The position numbers were made by a program, and so were the translations under genes. A model generated the notes under the pieces. It worked only from the letters and a program-made list of their open reading frames with translations, made no database searches and was not told the origin of the DNA. From NCBI RefSeq assembly GCF_024730665.1, contig NZ_CP084737.1, forward strand, positions 62,001 to 126,000: 64,000 nt of DNA, written 5' to 3'. This DNA is from Coxiella-like endosymbiont (GTDB lineage: Bacteria > Pseudomonadota > Gammaproteobacteria > Coxiellales > Coxiellaceae). Of this stretch, positions 21,082-31,514 are shown in pieces (position 1 is the stretch's first letter; each line of letters starts with the position of its first letter).

Positions 21082-21980
21082 TTAATTTAATAATTCTTTA
21101 CATTCTTTAAAAAGATCAGCTACTAAGGTTTGTTTATAGAAATTAATGAGCTTACAACTTACATTAATAGCCAGAGCAAAAGTAATATTCTGTTCGACCA
21201 TATGTGCCACCAATACACCATGTCCCAAATTATTCCCGCATTTCAAATGATATCCCCCATTGTTGTAAACGAGTTTTATAAACACCAAGGCTATAGAAAT
21301 CCCGATCTTGCTTAGGACTCACTGTTGGATCAACTAGCTCATATTGAACATCTACTTAAAGCTGCCTTTTAGATGTGTCCGCTTTAATAAAACGCGTGTC
21401 CAACGAAGATTATAATCAGTGGTGCTTTGAGAGAATGGCCGCATCTTCCAGTCCGTTGACATTGTAGGTAGCTATTACACGCACACTTGAACGCGATTAT
21501 AATTAATCAATTTAGGGAAACGACTAATTCCCGCAGTCGCTACTTCAATCACTAAACCTACGATAATATAATTAATAGCTGAATCATTAAAAGTACCACG
21601 AATTGGCAATTGATAACCCAGCTAATAACAAATACTAGATCTGGTAATTAGGTCTAAATAACTTTCTGCCTGCGATATCTTTTGAGACTTTGCCGTAAAA
21701 TTTTGATAGGAAATAGTTTCATCATAGGGGGTTCAGGAGTTTGATTTAACAATTCACGTAAGATCAATGCATTAATAAGGATCAATCCAAGATCCAGTCC
21801 TCAGGGACAACGATATTTATTGCTTAGTAAAGCTAAAAAGCCTCTAAATCTAATATCCCTTTTTCAACGCGTCTCAAAATAATAGTCGCTGTAAACTGCG
21901 GATAATTTTCCATTCTGGAAAACATGCTTTGGCGAAAGCGCTATTTGGAATCTTATACCCATATAGTCTGTACAATAACA
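21082..21980 (-). pseudogene. Relic of a beta-lactamase-fold serine hydrolase (class C / D-Ala-D-Ala carboxypeptidase type)
   Basis: On the minus strand, pieces in several frames follow the order of the PF00144 family: FTATIILRRVEKGILDLEA near 21870, LRELLNQTP near 21740-21765, YDETISYQNFTAKS near 21715, NYIIVGLVIEVATAG near 21550 (the family's NY-x-x-LG-x-IIE block) and LGHGVLVAHMVEQNITFALA near 21190-21230. The SxxK serine region is not readable. At least five frame changes make the gene dead. Homologues act on peptidoglycan peptides or small esters; the original substrate is unknown. Limits are approximate. Confidence 0.55.
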
Positions 21981-22301
21981 TGATGGGTGCGGCCATTTTT
22001 AACAGGACATTAAATTAAATTGGGACTCTTTCTTAAAATCTATCATGACCCATGATAGTGTTAAAAATCTAACACAAGCATTACCATATCCCCACCCCAT
22101 TTTTAATTGGGGTAATAATTTTCTTGATCCCAAATTTTAAAGCTGCCAAATTTCCTACTTATTATTTCATGTTTAAAACATGAACGGCTTCTTCAGCAAA
22201 TATATTTTGTAGCTCCTTTCAGCAGCTGAGACTAACCGCAATATCCATCTGATTTTGATAATTTCAGCTACTTTATTCACATATTTTAACCAAAGAAGAA
22301 A

Positions 22302-22742
22302 TCAACATTTCATCAATCGCATTGCTTCTTTTAAAGCATTCCATGTCTTTACTTTTAATTTTGGGTCACGCAATAATTCAGCTGGTGCATAGCTAATAAT
22401 TTTTCGTGAAGAATCAAAATGAGAAAATAATTGAGTTATCCGAGAACCTAATAAAATAATGATACACTTCTTGAGGTCATTTTGGTTTAATAATCCTAGT
22501 CTAAGCCCCCTGGAAACTTTTTTTCTAGTTGCTTTAGCAATTTTTTCAACGAGTTCATTTTCAGCATCATCCCGCACTATCGCATCAGCTAATAAGACAC
22601 CTATCAAACGGTTTTGCAAATTACATAGACTGTAGCAATAATAACTGACCGAATGGAAAGTTTGAGCTCGCCAGACGTCAATGCCCATTAATTTCAAATA
22701 GCTATTTTGGCTAATCCGGTAATTATCAATATATTTTTTCAT
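22302..22742 (-). CDS. Possible DNA polymerase III psi subunit (HolD-like)
   Basis: A 146-residue soluble protein from ATG 22742 (a GTG at 22766 would add eight residues). The N-terminus has YLKLMGIDVWRAQ, resembling the YL-x-x-MGI-x-x-W start of HolD proteins, and the C-terminus has APAELLRDPKLKVKTWNALK, like the end of HolD where the helix after the PAxLL-x-xP turn packs. HolD bridges the clamp loader and chi/SSB. Similarity is weak, so this is a suggestion. The gene is intact and divergent from the phosphatase gene, with starts about 70 bases apart. Confidence 0.5.
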   Translation of the reverse strand: MKKYIDNYRISQNSYLKLMGIDVWRAQTFHSVSYYCYSLCNLQNRLIGVLLADAIVRDDAENELVEKIAKATRKKVSRGLRLGLLNQNDLKKCIIILLGSRITQLFSHFDSSRKIISYAPAELLRDPKLKVKTWNALKEAMRLMKC

Positions 22743-22814
22743 AGCTTTATCAAAATTTAAAACCACTTGACCCGTCTCGCTCTATCGGAGAGACTTTATT
22801 CAGATATTAATGTT

Positions 22815-23462
22815 ATGGCATTGCTACAAAAAAATAAACGAAAATGGCTAATTTGGCTTGGTATAGTGATTAACTCATTGTTATTGAGTTTTCTAGGAAT
22901 AGATTATTTTTGGTGGCGTAATACCGCTCATACGGTTATTTCACAGAAAATCTATCGTAGCGCTCAACTTAGTCCACAACGATTAAAAGAAGTTATTCAA
23001 ATAAAACACATAAAAACAATCATTAATTTGCGCGGCGCCCAGCCTTGTGAAAAATGGTATTTGAACGAATTAAGACTTACCAAAGCAATGGGAGTCAAAT
23101 ATTTTGATGTCCCACTCCCTTCTTATAGTCTGCCCTCTCAAAAACACTTGGAAAAACTGGTTTCACTTTTACTCTATGCGCCCCAACCTATTCTTGTTCA
23201 TTGCCTCGGTGGCGCTGATCGCTCAGGACTTGCTTCTGCTGTTGCAATGATTTTAGAGCAAAATGCTCCCATCTCAAAAAGCCAAGAACAATTTTCTATT
23301 TGGAATTTTGTTTTTTCAGACAAGAGTGTGGGAAAAGTCACTTTCTCTGATTATTTTCGCTGGTTAGCTCAAAATCAGTTAACTTCTAACCGACAGAATT
23401 TTCTTGAGTGGGTATTTTCCAAAGAGCCTTTGGGAATGGCTAATAAAAAACTTTCCCTTTAA
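22815..23462 (+). CDS. Membrane-anchored tyrosine/dual-specificity phosphatase
   Basis: A 215-residue protein starting MALLQKNKRKWLIW; one N-terminal membrane helix (about residues 9-32) is followed by a phosphatase domain. IYRSAQLSPQRLKEVI and INLRG are typical of the DSP-like family of bacterial PTPs, and the catalytic loop HCLGGADRSG gives the CX5R signature (about residues 135-142). A possible general acid lies in FDVPLPS. The location suggests a periplasm-facing or membrane-tethered enzyme; the substrate (phosphoprotein, phosphoinositide or lipid phosphate) is not evident. It is intact between decayed regions. An in-frame TTG at 22767 is an alternative start. Confidence 0.75.
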   Translation: MALLQKNKRKWLIWLGIVINSLLLSFLGIDYFWWRNTAHTVISQKIYRSAQLSPQRLKEVIQIKHIKTIINLRGAQPCEKWYLNELRLTKAMGVKYFDVPLPSYSLPSQKHLEKLVSLLLYAPQPILVHCLGGADRSGLASAVAMILEQNAPISKSQEQFSIWNFVFSDKSVGKVTFSDYFRWLAQNQLTSNRQNFLEWVFSKEPLGMANKKLSL

Positions 23463-23476
23463 AATAGCCAATTAAG

Positions 23477-23507
23477 GTAGGGAGGACTAGTGCACCCCCT
23501 ACTTTTT
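23477..23507 (+). terminator. Probable intrinsic terminator of the phosphatase gene
   Basis: GTAGGG (23477-23482) pairs with CCCTAC (23497-23502) and is followed by TTTTT at 23503-23507, 15 bases after the stop codon. The loop is long (14 bases), which weakens it. Confidence 0.45.
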
Positions 23508-24502
23508 ACCCACAATGCGGGGGCTCCCTGCCATAAAATAAAAGATGAGCAGACCACCATCACAGCTACTTTAAATGCCGAAAAAAGCAATTATAAGAAA
23601 TGATCAAAAATGAGGACAATTGTGGAAAACGGCTTCTCCGCCTTCCCACGTTAGATGCGTTACTATCAAACTAGATATGTATCCTCATCAGCTTTTTATT
23701 AGCTGGGTGCAGGGGGCATGTTGAATAGTGACAGTGTGCTTCTTTACTTGTACGCCAAAATGCTAGCGATAATTGAGTTAAAATAATGTACGCCCAGTAA
23801 AGTCATCATCTTAAAAACGCAGATCTGATTATCCTTGACACCTTACCTCGGTGTAAGCAGCACACTGTCACCATTGACATAATTGTGAACATGAAGATAT
23901 TCACTTTCAGTGAATTGTTTTATATCAAATTGATAGCTAATCATCGCAATTATCACAAATAATTGCCATTTTTAAAGTATTGGATTTAAGCATTTTTAGT
24001 TGCTTTCCTCACATAATGTCTTTTTGTTAATTTATTTTTCCCAATTCATGTTATGAGAAACCCTTCCTTTAGAAAAACAAAGTAAAGCGATGGCTATTTA
24101 GGAATTAGCTTATGGTAGGTAGCACCAGTTTTCGGCCCTACCTTAGTAAGAGTATCACTGATAACAGAACTGGCGCTGGATTTTCTATCTCAATGTACCG
24201 ATACATTTTTGGTTTTAATATCAACGCCTTTTGTAATTTTTTCCAGCGAGGGTATCACAACAAATTAACTAGCTGTGGCCATTTTGATAATAATTAGCAT
24301 TGGTATATAAAAAATTTTTTTCATAAAGGTTAAAGGTAATCAAAACGACATACAAAACGACATATGTATTAAATTGAATATTTTAGACCTCAATTTCGGA
24401 AGTTATTGTCTATTATTAGCTTTATTTAGAGGGATACTGTTTGGATTAATAGCCCTGAAACCGATTGATTTATTGGAGTATTTATTTAAACTCTGTACAT
24501 TT
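23508..24502. other. Gene-free region between the phosphatase gene and purB
   Basis: About 1 kb of stop-dense DNA. It contains the inverted repeat pair at 23728-23871, noted separately, and otherwise nothing I can assign. Confidence 0.4.
23728..23871. repeat. 13-bp inverted repeats flanking about 118 bases
   Basis: GTGACAGTGTGCT at 23728-23740 and its exact reverse complement at 23859-23871 face each other. The spacing and size would suit a miniature inverted-repeat element or the ends of a shrunken insertion sequence, but no target-site duplication is evident and no coding sequence lies between. Confidence 0.4.
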
Positions 24503-25885
24503 TTAATCCCATTTAAGGTTACTTATTCTTTTGGCCAATGAAACAGCAAAGCCGAGATAATTGCTAGGAGTAAAGGATTTCAGACGTTCTTTTTCTCCTG
24601 TTGGAAGTGATAATTGTTCAATAAAAACTTTTAATTTTTCTTCATCTACAGTTGTATTGCGAGTCAATTCTTTGAGTTGTTCATATGCTTCTTGAATACG
24701 ATGACGGCGCATGGTTGTTTGTATCGCTTCGGCTAGTATTTCCCAATGAGAATTGATATCTTCATAGATACGGGTTTTGTTAACACTGATTTTGTTTAAT
24801 CCTTTACAAAGTGATTCATAGGCAATCAGAGAATAACCAAACACGCTTCCTAAATTTCTTAAAACAGTAGAATCTGTTAAATCACGCTGCCATCGTGAAA
24901 TAGGTAACTTGTTTATCATATGGTTAGCCAAAGCGTTGGCTAACCCTAAATTACCTTCTGCATTTTCAAAGTCGATCGGGTTGATTTTGTGTGGCATAGT
25001 AGAAGAACCAATTTCTGTTTTTTAGCTTTTTGATGAAGATAATTCAAGCTGATATAACTCCATATGTCACGACAGCAATCAATCAAAACAACATTTAATC
25101 GAACTAGCGACTGTAATAGCTCGCTGAGTCGATCGTGTGGCTCGATTTGAGTAGTATAGTGATTAGTTTCCAGATCCAACGATTCAATAAAGCGTTGTGT
25201 GAAACTAGGCCAATCAAAATCAGGATAGGCGGCATAATGAGCGTTAAAATTACCGACAGCGCCGTTCATTTTTGCCAGCAGTTTACAATGAGCAAAAGAC
25301 TGATATTGAGCATGTATGCGTGCAACCATATTCGCTAATTCTTTGCCTAAAGTGGTTGGCGTTGCAGGTTGCCCATGGGTGCGGCTTAACAGCGGGAGCT
25401 CGGCGTATTTTTCTGCCAATTTTTGTAGTTTCCTACCTATTTTTTTGACAGTAGGAATTAAGACTACCCTGCGGGCTTCATCAATCATAAGCGAATAGGA
25501 AAGATTGTTAATATCCTCGGAGGTACAGCCAAAGTGAATAAAAGCAATCAGAAATGAAAAATGTGGTTCTTTTTGTAACTGCTGTTGTAAATAATATTCG
25601 ACGGCTTTAACATCATGATTAGTAATCATTTCGATTTCTTTAATAGTATTGGCAGCTTGTAAATTATAATTATCGGCAATTCGTTCAAGTTTTTCGCAAT
25701 CGGAATTGCTTAATTTAGCAATTTCTTTTAATTTTTTCTCATTCGATAAAAAGATAAGCCATTTGATTTCAACAAAAATTCGATATCGAAAAAGACCGTA
25801 TTCACTCACAATGGGGCGTAGGGCATCAACTTTTTTTATATCGGCCATCAAGAGGTGATAAAGCACTGAGCGGTACTAATTTCAT
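24503..25885 (-). pseudogene. purB: Adenylosuccinate lyase, two frame breaks
   Basis: Catalyses two steps of purine synthesis (SAICAR and adenylosuccinate cleavage). Three pieces give about 460 residues, normal length: LSALSPLDGRY from ATG 25885; the main part with FGCTSEDINN and SRTHGQPATP; and the C-terminal part from GSSTMPHKINPIDFENAEGN, the signature loop with the catalytic Ser. Breaks are at T7 25831-25837 (a shift of +1 or -2) and T6 25018-25023 (one base short). Motifs are fully conserved. It is divergent from the aminotransferase gene at 26144. purF, also in the window, is intact. Confidence 0.9.
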
Positions 25886-26143
25886 ATCACAAATAATACA
25901 TAAGACATGTACAAAAATCATCAACAGTGCTTAAGTTAATCGCCCCCTATCTGTTATCCGTGCGATACTTCATCAGTGTGTTTTCAGTATTTTTAATCAC
26001 GGAATGTATTTTTATCCTTAATCGCGTGGTTGAATCACGGAATGAGGAAGTTATAGTAACGATATGATTTTTTCTTTTCATTGAAGTCAATAGTGGTTTT
26101 GATAATATTCATTTTCCAAGTGTTTATAGGAGAAACTATTCCC

Positions 26144-27256
26144 ATGATGAAATTTATCGATTTGAATGAGCAATATCTCCTGATTAAGGGAGTTATTGAT
26201 AAAAACATGCAAACCGTACTAGATCATGGGCAATTCATCGTAGGTCCTGAAGTTCTGGAGTTAGAAAAACGTTTAGCGGAATGGATAGATGTTCGTCATT
26301 GTGTGACTGTTTCCAACGGAACGATGGCGTTGTTGATTGCTTTAATGGCGTTGGGGATCGGACCGGGTGATCAAGTAATTACTTCTTCATTTAGCTTTTT
26401 TGCAACTGCAGAGACAATAATCTTTTTAGGTGCGGAACCTGTTTTTGTGGATATTGATCTCTTCACTTATAACATTGACCCTTCCAAAATTGAGGCAGCT
26501 ATCACTAGTCGAACAAAGGCTATCATGCCAGTAAGTTTATTTGGCCAATGCGCTGATTTTACAACCATTAATGCAATTGCTGAGCATCATGGGCTGTTTG
26601 TGATTGAAGATGGTGCTCAAAGTTTTGGGGCAACACATCAAGGGAAACAGTCCTGTGGCCTTACGACCGTTGGTTGCACCAGTTTCTTTCCTTCTAAACC
26701 TTTAGGATGCTATGGCGATGGGGGTGCCTGTTTTACAAATGATGATGCTCTGGCAGAAGCTATGCGACTTATTCGCAATCATGGTCAAAAAAACCATTAT
26801 CATCATATCCGCATCGGCCTCAACGCCCGTTTTAATACGCTACAAGCGGCTGTATTATTGGCTAAATTGGAACTTTTCCCCGATGAAGTGAAACGCCGAC
26901 AAACAGTGGCTGACTGGTATTCGGAGATTCTACAAGAATATTTTGTCATTCCTCATGTAGTCCCAGAGAATGTCAGCATTTTTGCTCAATATACTATCCG
27001 TGTTGAAAAAAGAGAAATTATTCGAGTTGCTTTAACCGAAGTCGGAATTCCAACAGCTATCCATTATCCAAAACCGCTGTATGAGCAACCTGCCATTCAG
27101 GATTATTTACAAGTATGGGAAGGAAATTATCCGAAAACAGAAATAGCTAGCCAACAAGTACTGAGCTTGCCTTTCCACCCTTATTTAACTAAAGAAACAG
27201 TGAGAAAGATTTGTAATGCATTATTGAGTATGGTAAACGCTAAGAGCGACGGATAG
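26144..27256 (+). CDS. DegT/DnrJ/EryC1/StrS-family aminotransferase
   Basis: A PLP-dependent sugar aminotransferase of about 370 residues from ATG 26144 (ATG 26147 also possible), preceded by AGGAGA. MMKFIDLNEQY, QFIVGPEV, VSNGTMAL, IEDGAQSFGA and the PLP-lysine region FFPSKPLGCYGDGG are family hallmarks. The closest functional type by motif is the WbpE/WlbC group that aminates nucleotide-activated sugars for surface glycans. The usual neighbours (dehydrogenase, acyltransferase, glycosyltransferases) are missing, so substrate and product are uncertain. An in-frame upstream ATG at 26081 would add a hydrophobic leader unlike the family and is rejected. Confidence 0.85.
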   Translation: MMKFIDLNEQYLLIKGVIDKNMQTVLDHGQFIVGPEVLELEKRLAEWIDVRHCVTVSNGTMALLIALMALGIGPGDQVITSSFSFFATAETIIFLGAEPVFVDIDLFTYNIDPSKIEAAITSRTKAIMPVSLFGQCADFTTINAIAEHHGLFVIEDGAQSFGATHQGKQSCGLTTVGCTSFFPSKPLGCYGDGGACFTNDDALAEAMRLIRNHGQKNHYHHIRIGLNARFNTLQAAVLLAKLELFPDEVKRRQTVADWYSEILQEYFVIPHVVPENVSIFAQYTIRVEKREIIRVALTEVGIPTAIHYPKPLYEQPAIQDYLQVWEGNYPKTEIASQQVLSLPFHPYLTKETVRKICNALLSMVNAKSDG

Positions 27257-27918
27257 TGATTGATGTATTTTCTATATACGAAACCCCGATAAGAAAACGT
27301 AGCAGAAGAAAATTTACAAAGTCAGGGAATTTGCAATCGTTTGTATTTATTCAAGTCGATAAATGTCGATTGAGTTGTTATTCAATGCTGTAGCTCATGT
27401 TTGTCTTCGTTACCTTTTTCGCTTAAGGGATTGTGTACATTTACTCCGACAGGCAATTTTTTGATTCAGAAATGTCAAAGGCGTTGCCAGAAGCCACCTG
27501 CTAGTTAATACTATTTCGATTCCATGATATGAAGCGTAACGGATTTCGTGTCTTGTTTTTATCTATCTCTGTTTTGTTGTATCTCAGTGATTTGCCGAAT
27601 CTTTTTCTTTTATCATACTTTTTAATGGCAGGTATACTATATTTATGAAACGACTACCGTTTGTTATTTCGATAGTGTCTTCCATATATTCCCTAAAATA
27701 TAGCGTTAACTTTAGTATTAACTTTGGTATTTCATTTTTACACCAAGCCTTACTACCAATTATTCTCATATCGGTTTTTTCTTATTCTCATCAAGTACAA
27801 GCTATCTGATTCAAACGAACTCATTTGCGCCCACAATCACATCGGGATATAATGCCCATTTTGGTCCAAAAATGACAGTGGATAATCGCTCAAACTTAAC
27901 TTAAAAAAGGTAGTGGTA
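27257..27918. other. Intergenic region before rpsO
   Basis: 660 bases without a readable gene. In many relatives nusA-infB-rbfA-truB precede rpsO; I see no remnants of truB or rbfA here, so either the order differs or they are elsewhere. The rpsO promoter should lie in the last 100 bases. Confidence 0.4.
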
Positions 27919-28186
27919 ATGTCGTTAATTTCTACAGAAACTGCGAAAATTGTGAAAGAATATCAGTTAAACCAGAATGATACGGGTTCTCCTGAAGTTC
28001 AAATTGCCATTCTCAGTGCTAAAATCGATACAATCACCGAACATTTAAAAAACCACCCACATGATCACCATTCACGCCGAGGCTTGTTGCAGATGGTCAG
28101 TAAACGACGTAAGCTTATAAACTATATAAAAAAATGAGTTACAACGATATCATAATCTCATTAAACGATTAGAGTTGCGATCATAA
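27919..28186 (+). pseudogene. rpsO: 30S ribosomal protein S15, last 17 residues in another frame
   Basis: S15 binds 16S rRNA early in small-subunit assembly. From ATG 27919 the frame gives 72 residues ([32 protein letters not shown]) and ends at 28137. The missing C-terminal helix, [17 protein letters not shown], is encoded directly after in another frame and ends with TAA 28184-28186. The change is at A7 28128-28134; two more A would give the 89-residue family length. An alternative start is GTG 27913. pnp follows 9 bases later, the usual rpsO-pnp operon. Confidence 0.9.
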
Positions 28187-28195
28187 AGGAAAACG

Positions 28196-30291
28196 ATGGA
28201 TAAAATTAGTAAAACTTTTCAGTACGGTAAACATCAAGTTACATTCGAAACCGGAGAAATTGCCCGACAGGCAACCGGCGCAGTTATTGTCCGGATGGGT
28301 GATACTCTGTTATTGGTTATTGTAGTTGCACAAAAGGCAACTGAAGAAGGTCGTGATTTCTTTCCGCTAACAATTAATTATCAAGAAAGAACCTATGCTG
28401 CCGGAAAGATTCCAGGCGGTTATTTCAAGCGTGAAGGTCGTCCGACGGAAAAAGAAACCCTCATTTCCCGATTGATTGACCGGCCTTTGCGTCCGCTTTT
28501 CCCTAAAGGATTTACTAGTGAAGTTCAAATTGTGACTACCGTGCTTTCGGTAGATCCAGATGTTCCTACTGATATCCCCGCTATTTTAGGCGCTTCAGCG
28601 GCGTTAACTGTCGCTGGTATTCCATTCAATGGTCCGTTGGGCGCTGCGCGGGTAGGTTATTTTAAGGGGGATATTTGTTAAATCCTTCCTCAGAAGAGAT
28701 TAGACAGTCTGAGCTTGATTTAGTAGTCGCAGGGACAAAAGAGGCTGTATTAATGGTGGAGTCAGAAGCAAAAGAGCTGCCGGAAGCCGTAATGGTGGAT
28801 GCAGTATTGTATGGACATCACGCAATGCAAGCTGCTATACAAGCGATTTCTGAATTTTCGGATGAAGTAGGTACTGTACCCTGGGAATGGCAAGCATCTC
28901 CTCTCAATACGAATTTAGAAAACGTGATCGCTGACAAAGTAGAATCAGAACTGAAAGAAGCTTATCGAATTCGGGAAAAGACGGTGCGGCAAACTCGGAT
29001 TCAAACTATCCGTGAACAGCTATTGACTTATCTGTGGAAAAAGGAACCTGAAGGAGAAAACGCACTTAATTCCCATGAAATAGCTTCTATCTTACACGAT
29101 CTTAAAAGGCGTATTGTTCGTGATCAAATTTTATCTGGTGAGCAGCGAATTGATGGGCGCGATACTAAAACTGTTCGGCCGATCAGCGTCAAAATCGGCG
29201 TACTGCCCCGCTCTCATGGATCGGCTTTGTTTACCCGCGGGGAAACCCAGGCGTTGGCAGTGGCTACGTTAGGTACAGAGCGGGATGCTCAATTGATCGA
29301 TGATCTTGATGGTGATCACCGGGAAGATTTTATCTTCCACTATAATTTTCCGCCATTTTGTGTAGGTGAAGTAGGCTTTATGAGTGCTCCTAAACGTCGG
29401 GAAATTGGCCATGGTCGATTGGCTAAACGCGCCTTGGCTCCTTTAGTGCCTACCCTTGAAGAATTTCCTTATGTAATTCGGGTAGTTTCCGAGATTCTCG
29501 AATCAAACGGATCAAGTTCTATGGCAAGTGTTTGCGGCAGTAGTTTAGCATTGATGGATGCTGGCGTGCCAACTAAAGCGCCTGTAGCGGGTATCTCTAT
29601 GGGACTAATTAAGGAAGGCGATCATTACGCCATTCTATCGGATATTTTGAGCGATGAAGACTACTTAGGAGATATGGATTTTAAAGTAGCAGGTACGGTA
29701 AATGGTATCACTGCACTTCAGATGGATATTAAAATAGAAGGTATCAACAAAGAAATTATGGAAAAAGCGCTTGATCAAGCCAAAGAAGGCCGATTACATA
29801 TTCTCGGAATCATGAATACCGCTATTGATAAGCCCCGTTCGCAAGTATCTCATTTAGCACCGCGCTATATCACGATGAAAATCAATCCTGAAAAGATTCG
29901 GGATGTCATTGGAAAAGGCGGGGTGACCATTCGCGAAATTACGGAAGCGACAAATTGTGCGATTGATATTTCGGATGATGGTACGATTAAGATCGCGGCT
30001 TATTCTATAGAAGAGGGAGAGGCCGCTAAGCATCGTATTGAAAAGTTAACTGTAGGAGTCGAGCTTGGTAAAACTTACGAAGGACCCATAGTAAAGATTT
30101 TAGACTTTGGAGCTGTTGTACAGATTTTACCAAACTGTCAAGGATTGGTTCATATTTCGCAGATTGCTAATGAACGGATAGAAAATATTAGGTATTATAT
30201 GGAAGAAGGACAAATTGTTCGGGTTAAGGTGATTGAGATTGATCGGCAGGGACGTATTCGCTTAAGTATGAAACAGGCTGATTTAGTCTAG
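28196..30291 (+). pseudogene. pnp: Polyribonucleotide nucleotidyltransferase, frame broken at a G5 run
   Basis: Phosphorolytic 3'-5' exoribonuclease of the degradosome. The first 160 residues (RNase PH domain 1, with [14 protein letters not shown]) end at a stop after G5 28666-28670; one more G leads straight into LLNPSSEEI, the linker, the second PH domain ([14 protein letters not shown]), the KH domain ([12 protein letters not shown], about residue 580) and the S1 domain ([13 protein letters not shown]). Rejoined length is about 698 residues, normal. ATG 28196 has AAAGGA upstream. Confidence 0.92.
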
Positions 30292-31514
30292 ATGGTCTTA
30301 TAGTATTTGGACAGTTTGCCCTGCAGAAAGTTTTGCTTTTCATAAAGAGAAAAGTGTTGCTTTCTTAGTTGACGATTTTTGTTCTCAATTATTGATCGCT
30401 GCCAAGCGGACTACTTTCCACAATAGTCTAGTGATATACAATAACCCACAATAACTCCAATTATGAACGGCCGTAGTTTACGGCGTCATGTTAAGCTTTT
30501 CGCTGTCTAATTAGTGTTTTTCTCTACTTTCTAGACGACTTACTTAATTATTTTTTTATTCGATCGGTGAAGATGCAGGAGGTAGGGTCTTTTTAGCTGT
30601 TATGTGGGTTCTCTGTCATTTTGCGACTTAATTACGAGATCCAAAACGAACTGTATGTGGGATACTGATATTCTTTCATTAAATTACGGGCAATTACAAA
30701 TATAAATTGTGACAAATTCATCGATGAGTCGACATTGGGTTGGAATTATCGTGCTTACTACTTTTTGTTCAGGATATTTAGCTTTATTTTATTCTATAAC
30801 GAGTTTGTCTCAAAAATATCTCTGGAAAAAATTTTGATCTTCGGTTGATAAAATTTGATAATAAAATCAGTATTATTCGTTTAAGTTGTATAACTTTCGA
30901 GGCAATTAAAGGTAAAATTAAATGCCATATGGACGCATGATCCTTAGATTTGTCATATGTGCTATGGTTAGTATTCATCATATTTGTACTACAGAATACA
31001 GTTGATCGTTTTTCATTTACATTAATCAAACCGCCTTTACTGAAGCACGACCGTTTCCCCCATAAAATAGCTCGTTACTCTCTAGCGCTTGAAGGAAAGT
31101 AGAGTGTAATTATTCGCGCTATTAAAATATAAACATAAAAGCTTTACTGTACATAAAGAAGATACACAAAAATTAGAAGTAGTTATTACCACCTGTCCTG
31201 AGAACAAAGCGGCAATTACCATAAATAGGCTTATAATAAATACGCACAGTCATGGTAAATGGGAATATATAACATAACAAGTTTGATTGTTGTTAATTTA
31301 TCCCTTACCAATTGATTCCAGATTGAGGGGCTGTGCAATCGATAGAAGAACTGGGACTCTGTTTTGGAGGCAGTCTGGATCTATAATTTGGAAATCGCTC
31401 TTTTTGCAAAAGACGACGGATTGAATGGATGACGGTATCGAATCCTACTACTCTTATATACTCTGATATCAGAATAGGGGAAAATCGTTGCAACATTAAT
31501 CAAGAATTAGGTTA
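30292..31514. other. Gene-free region between pnp and nadE
   Basis: 1.2 kb of AT-rich, stop-dense DNA. No domain, RNA gene or repeat was recognised on either strand. Confidence 0.4.

Noticed and set aside
24112-24297. 61-codon plus-strand open frame.
   Set aside because: Isolated, no recognisable domain, no start signals.
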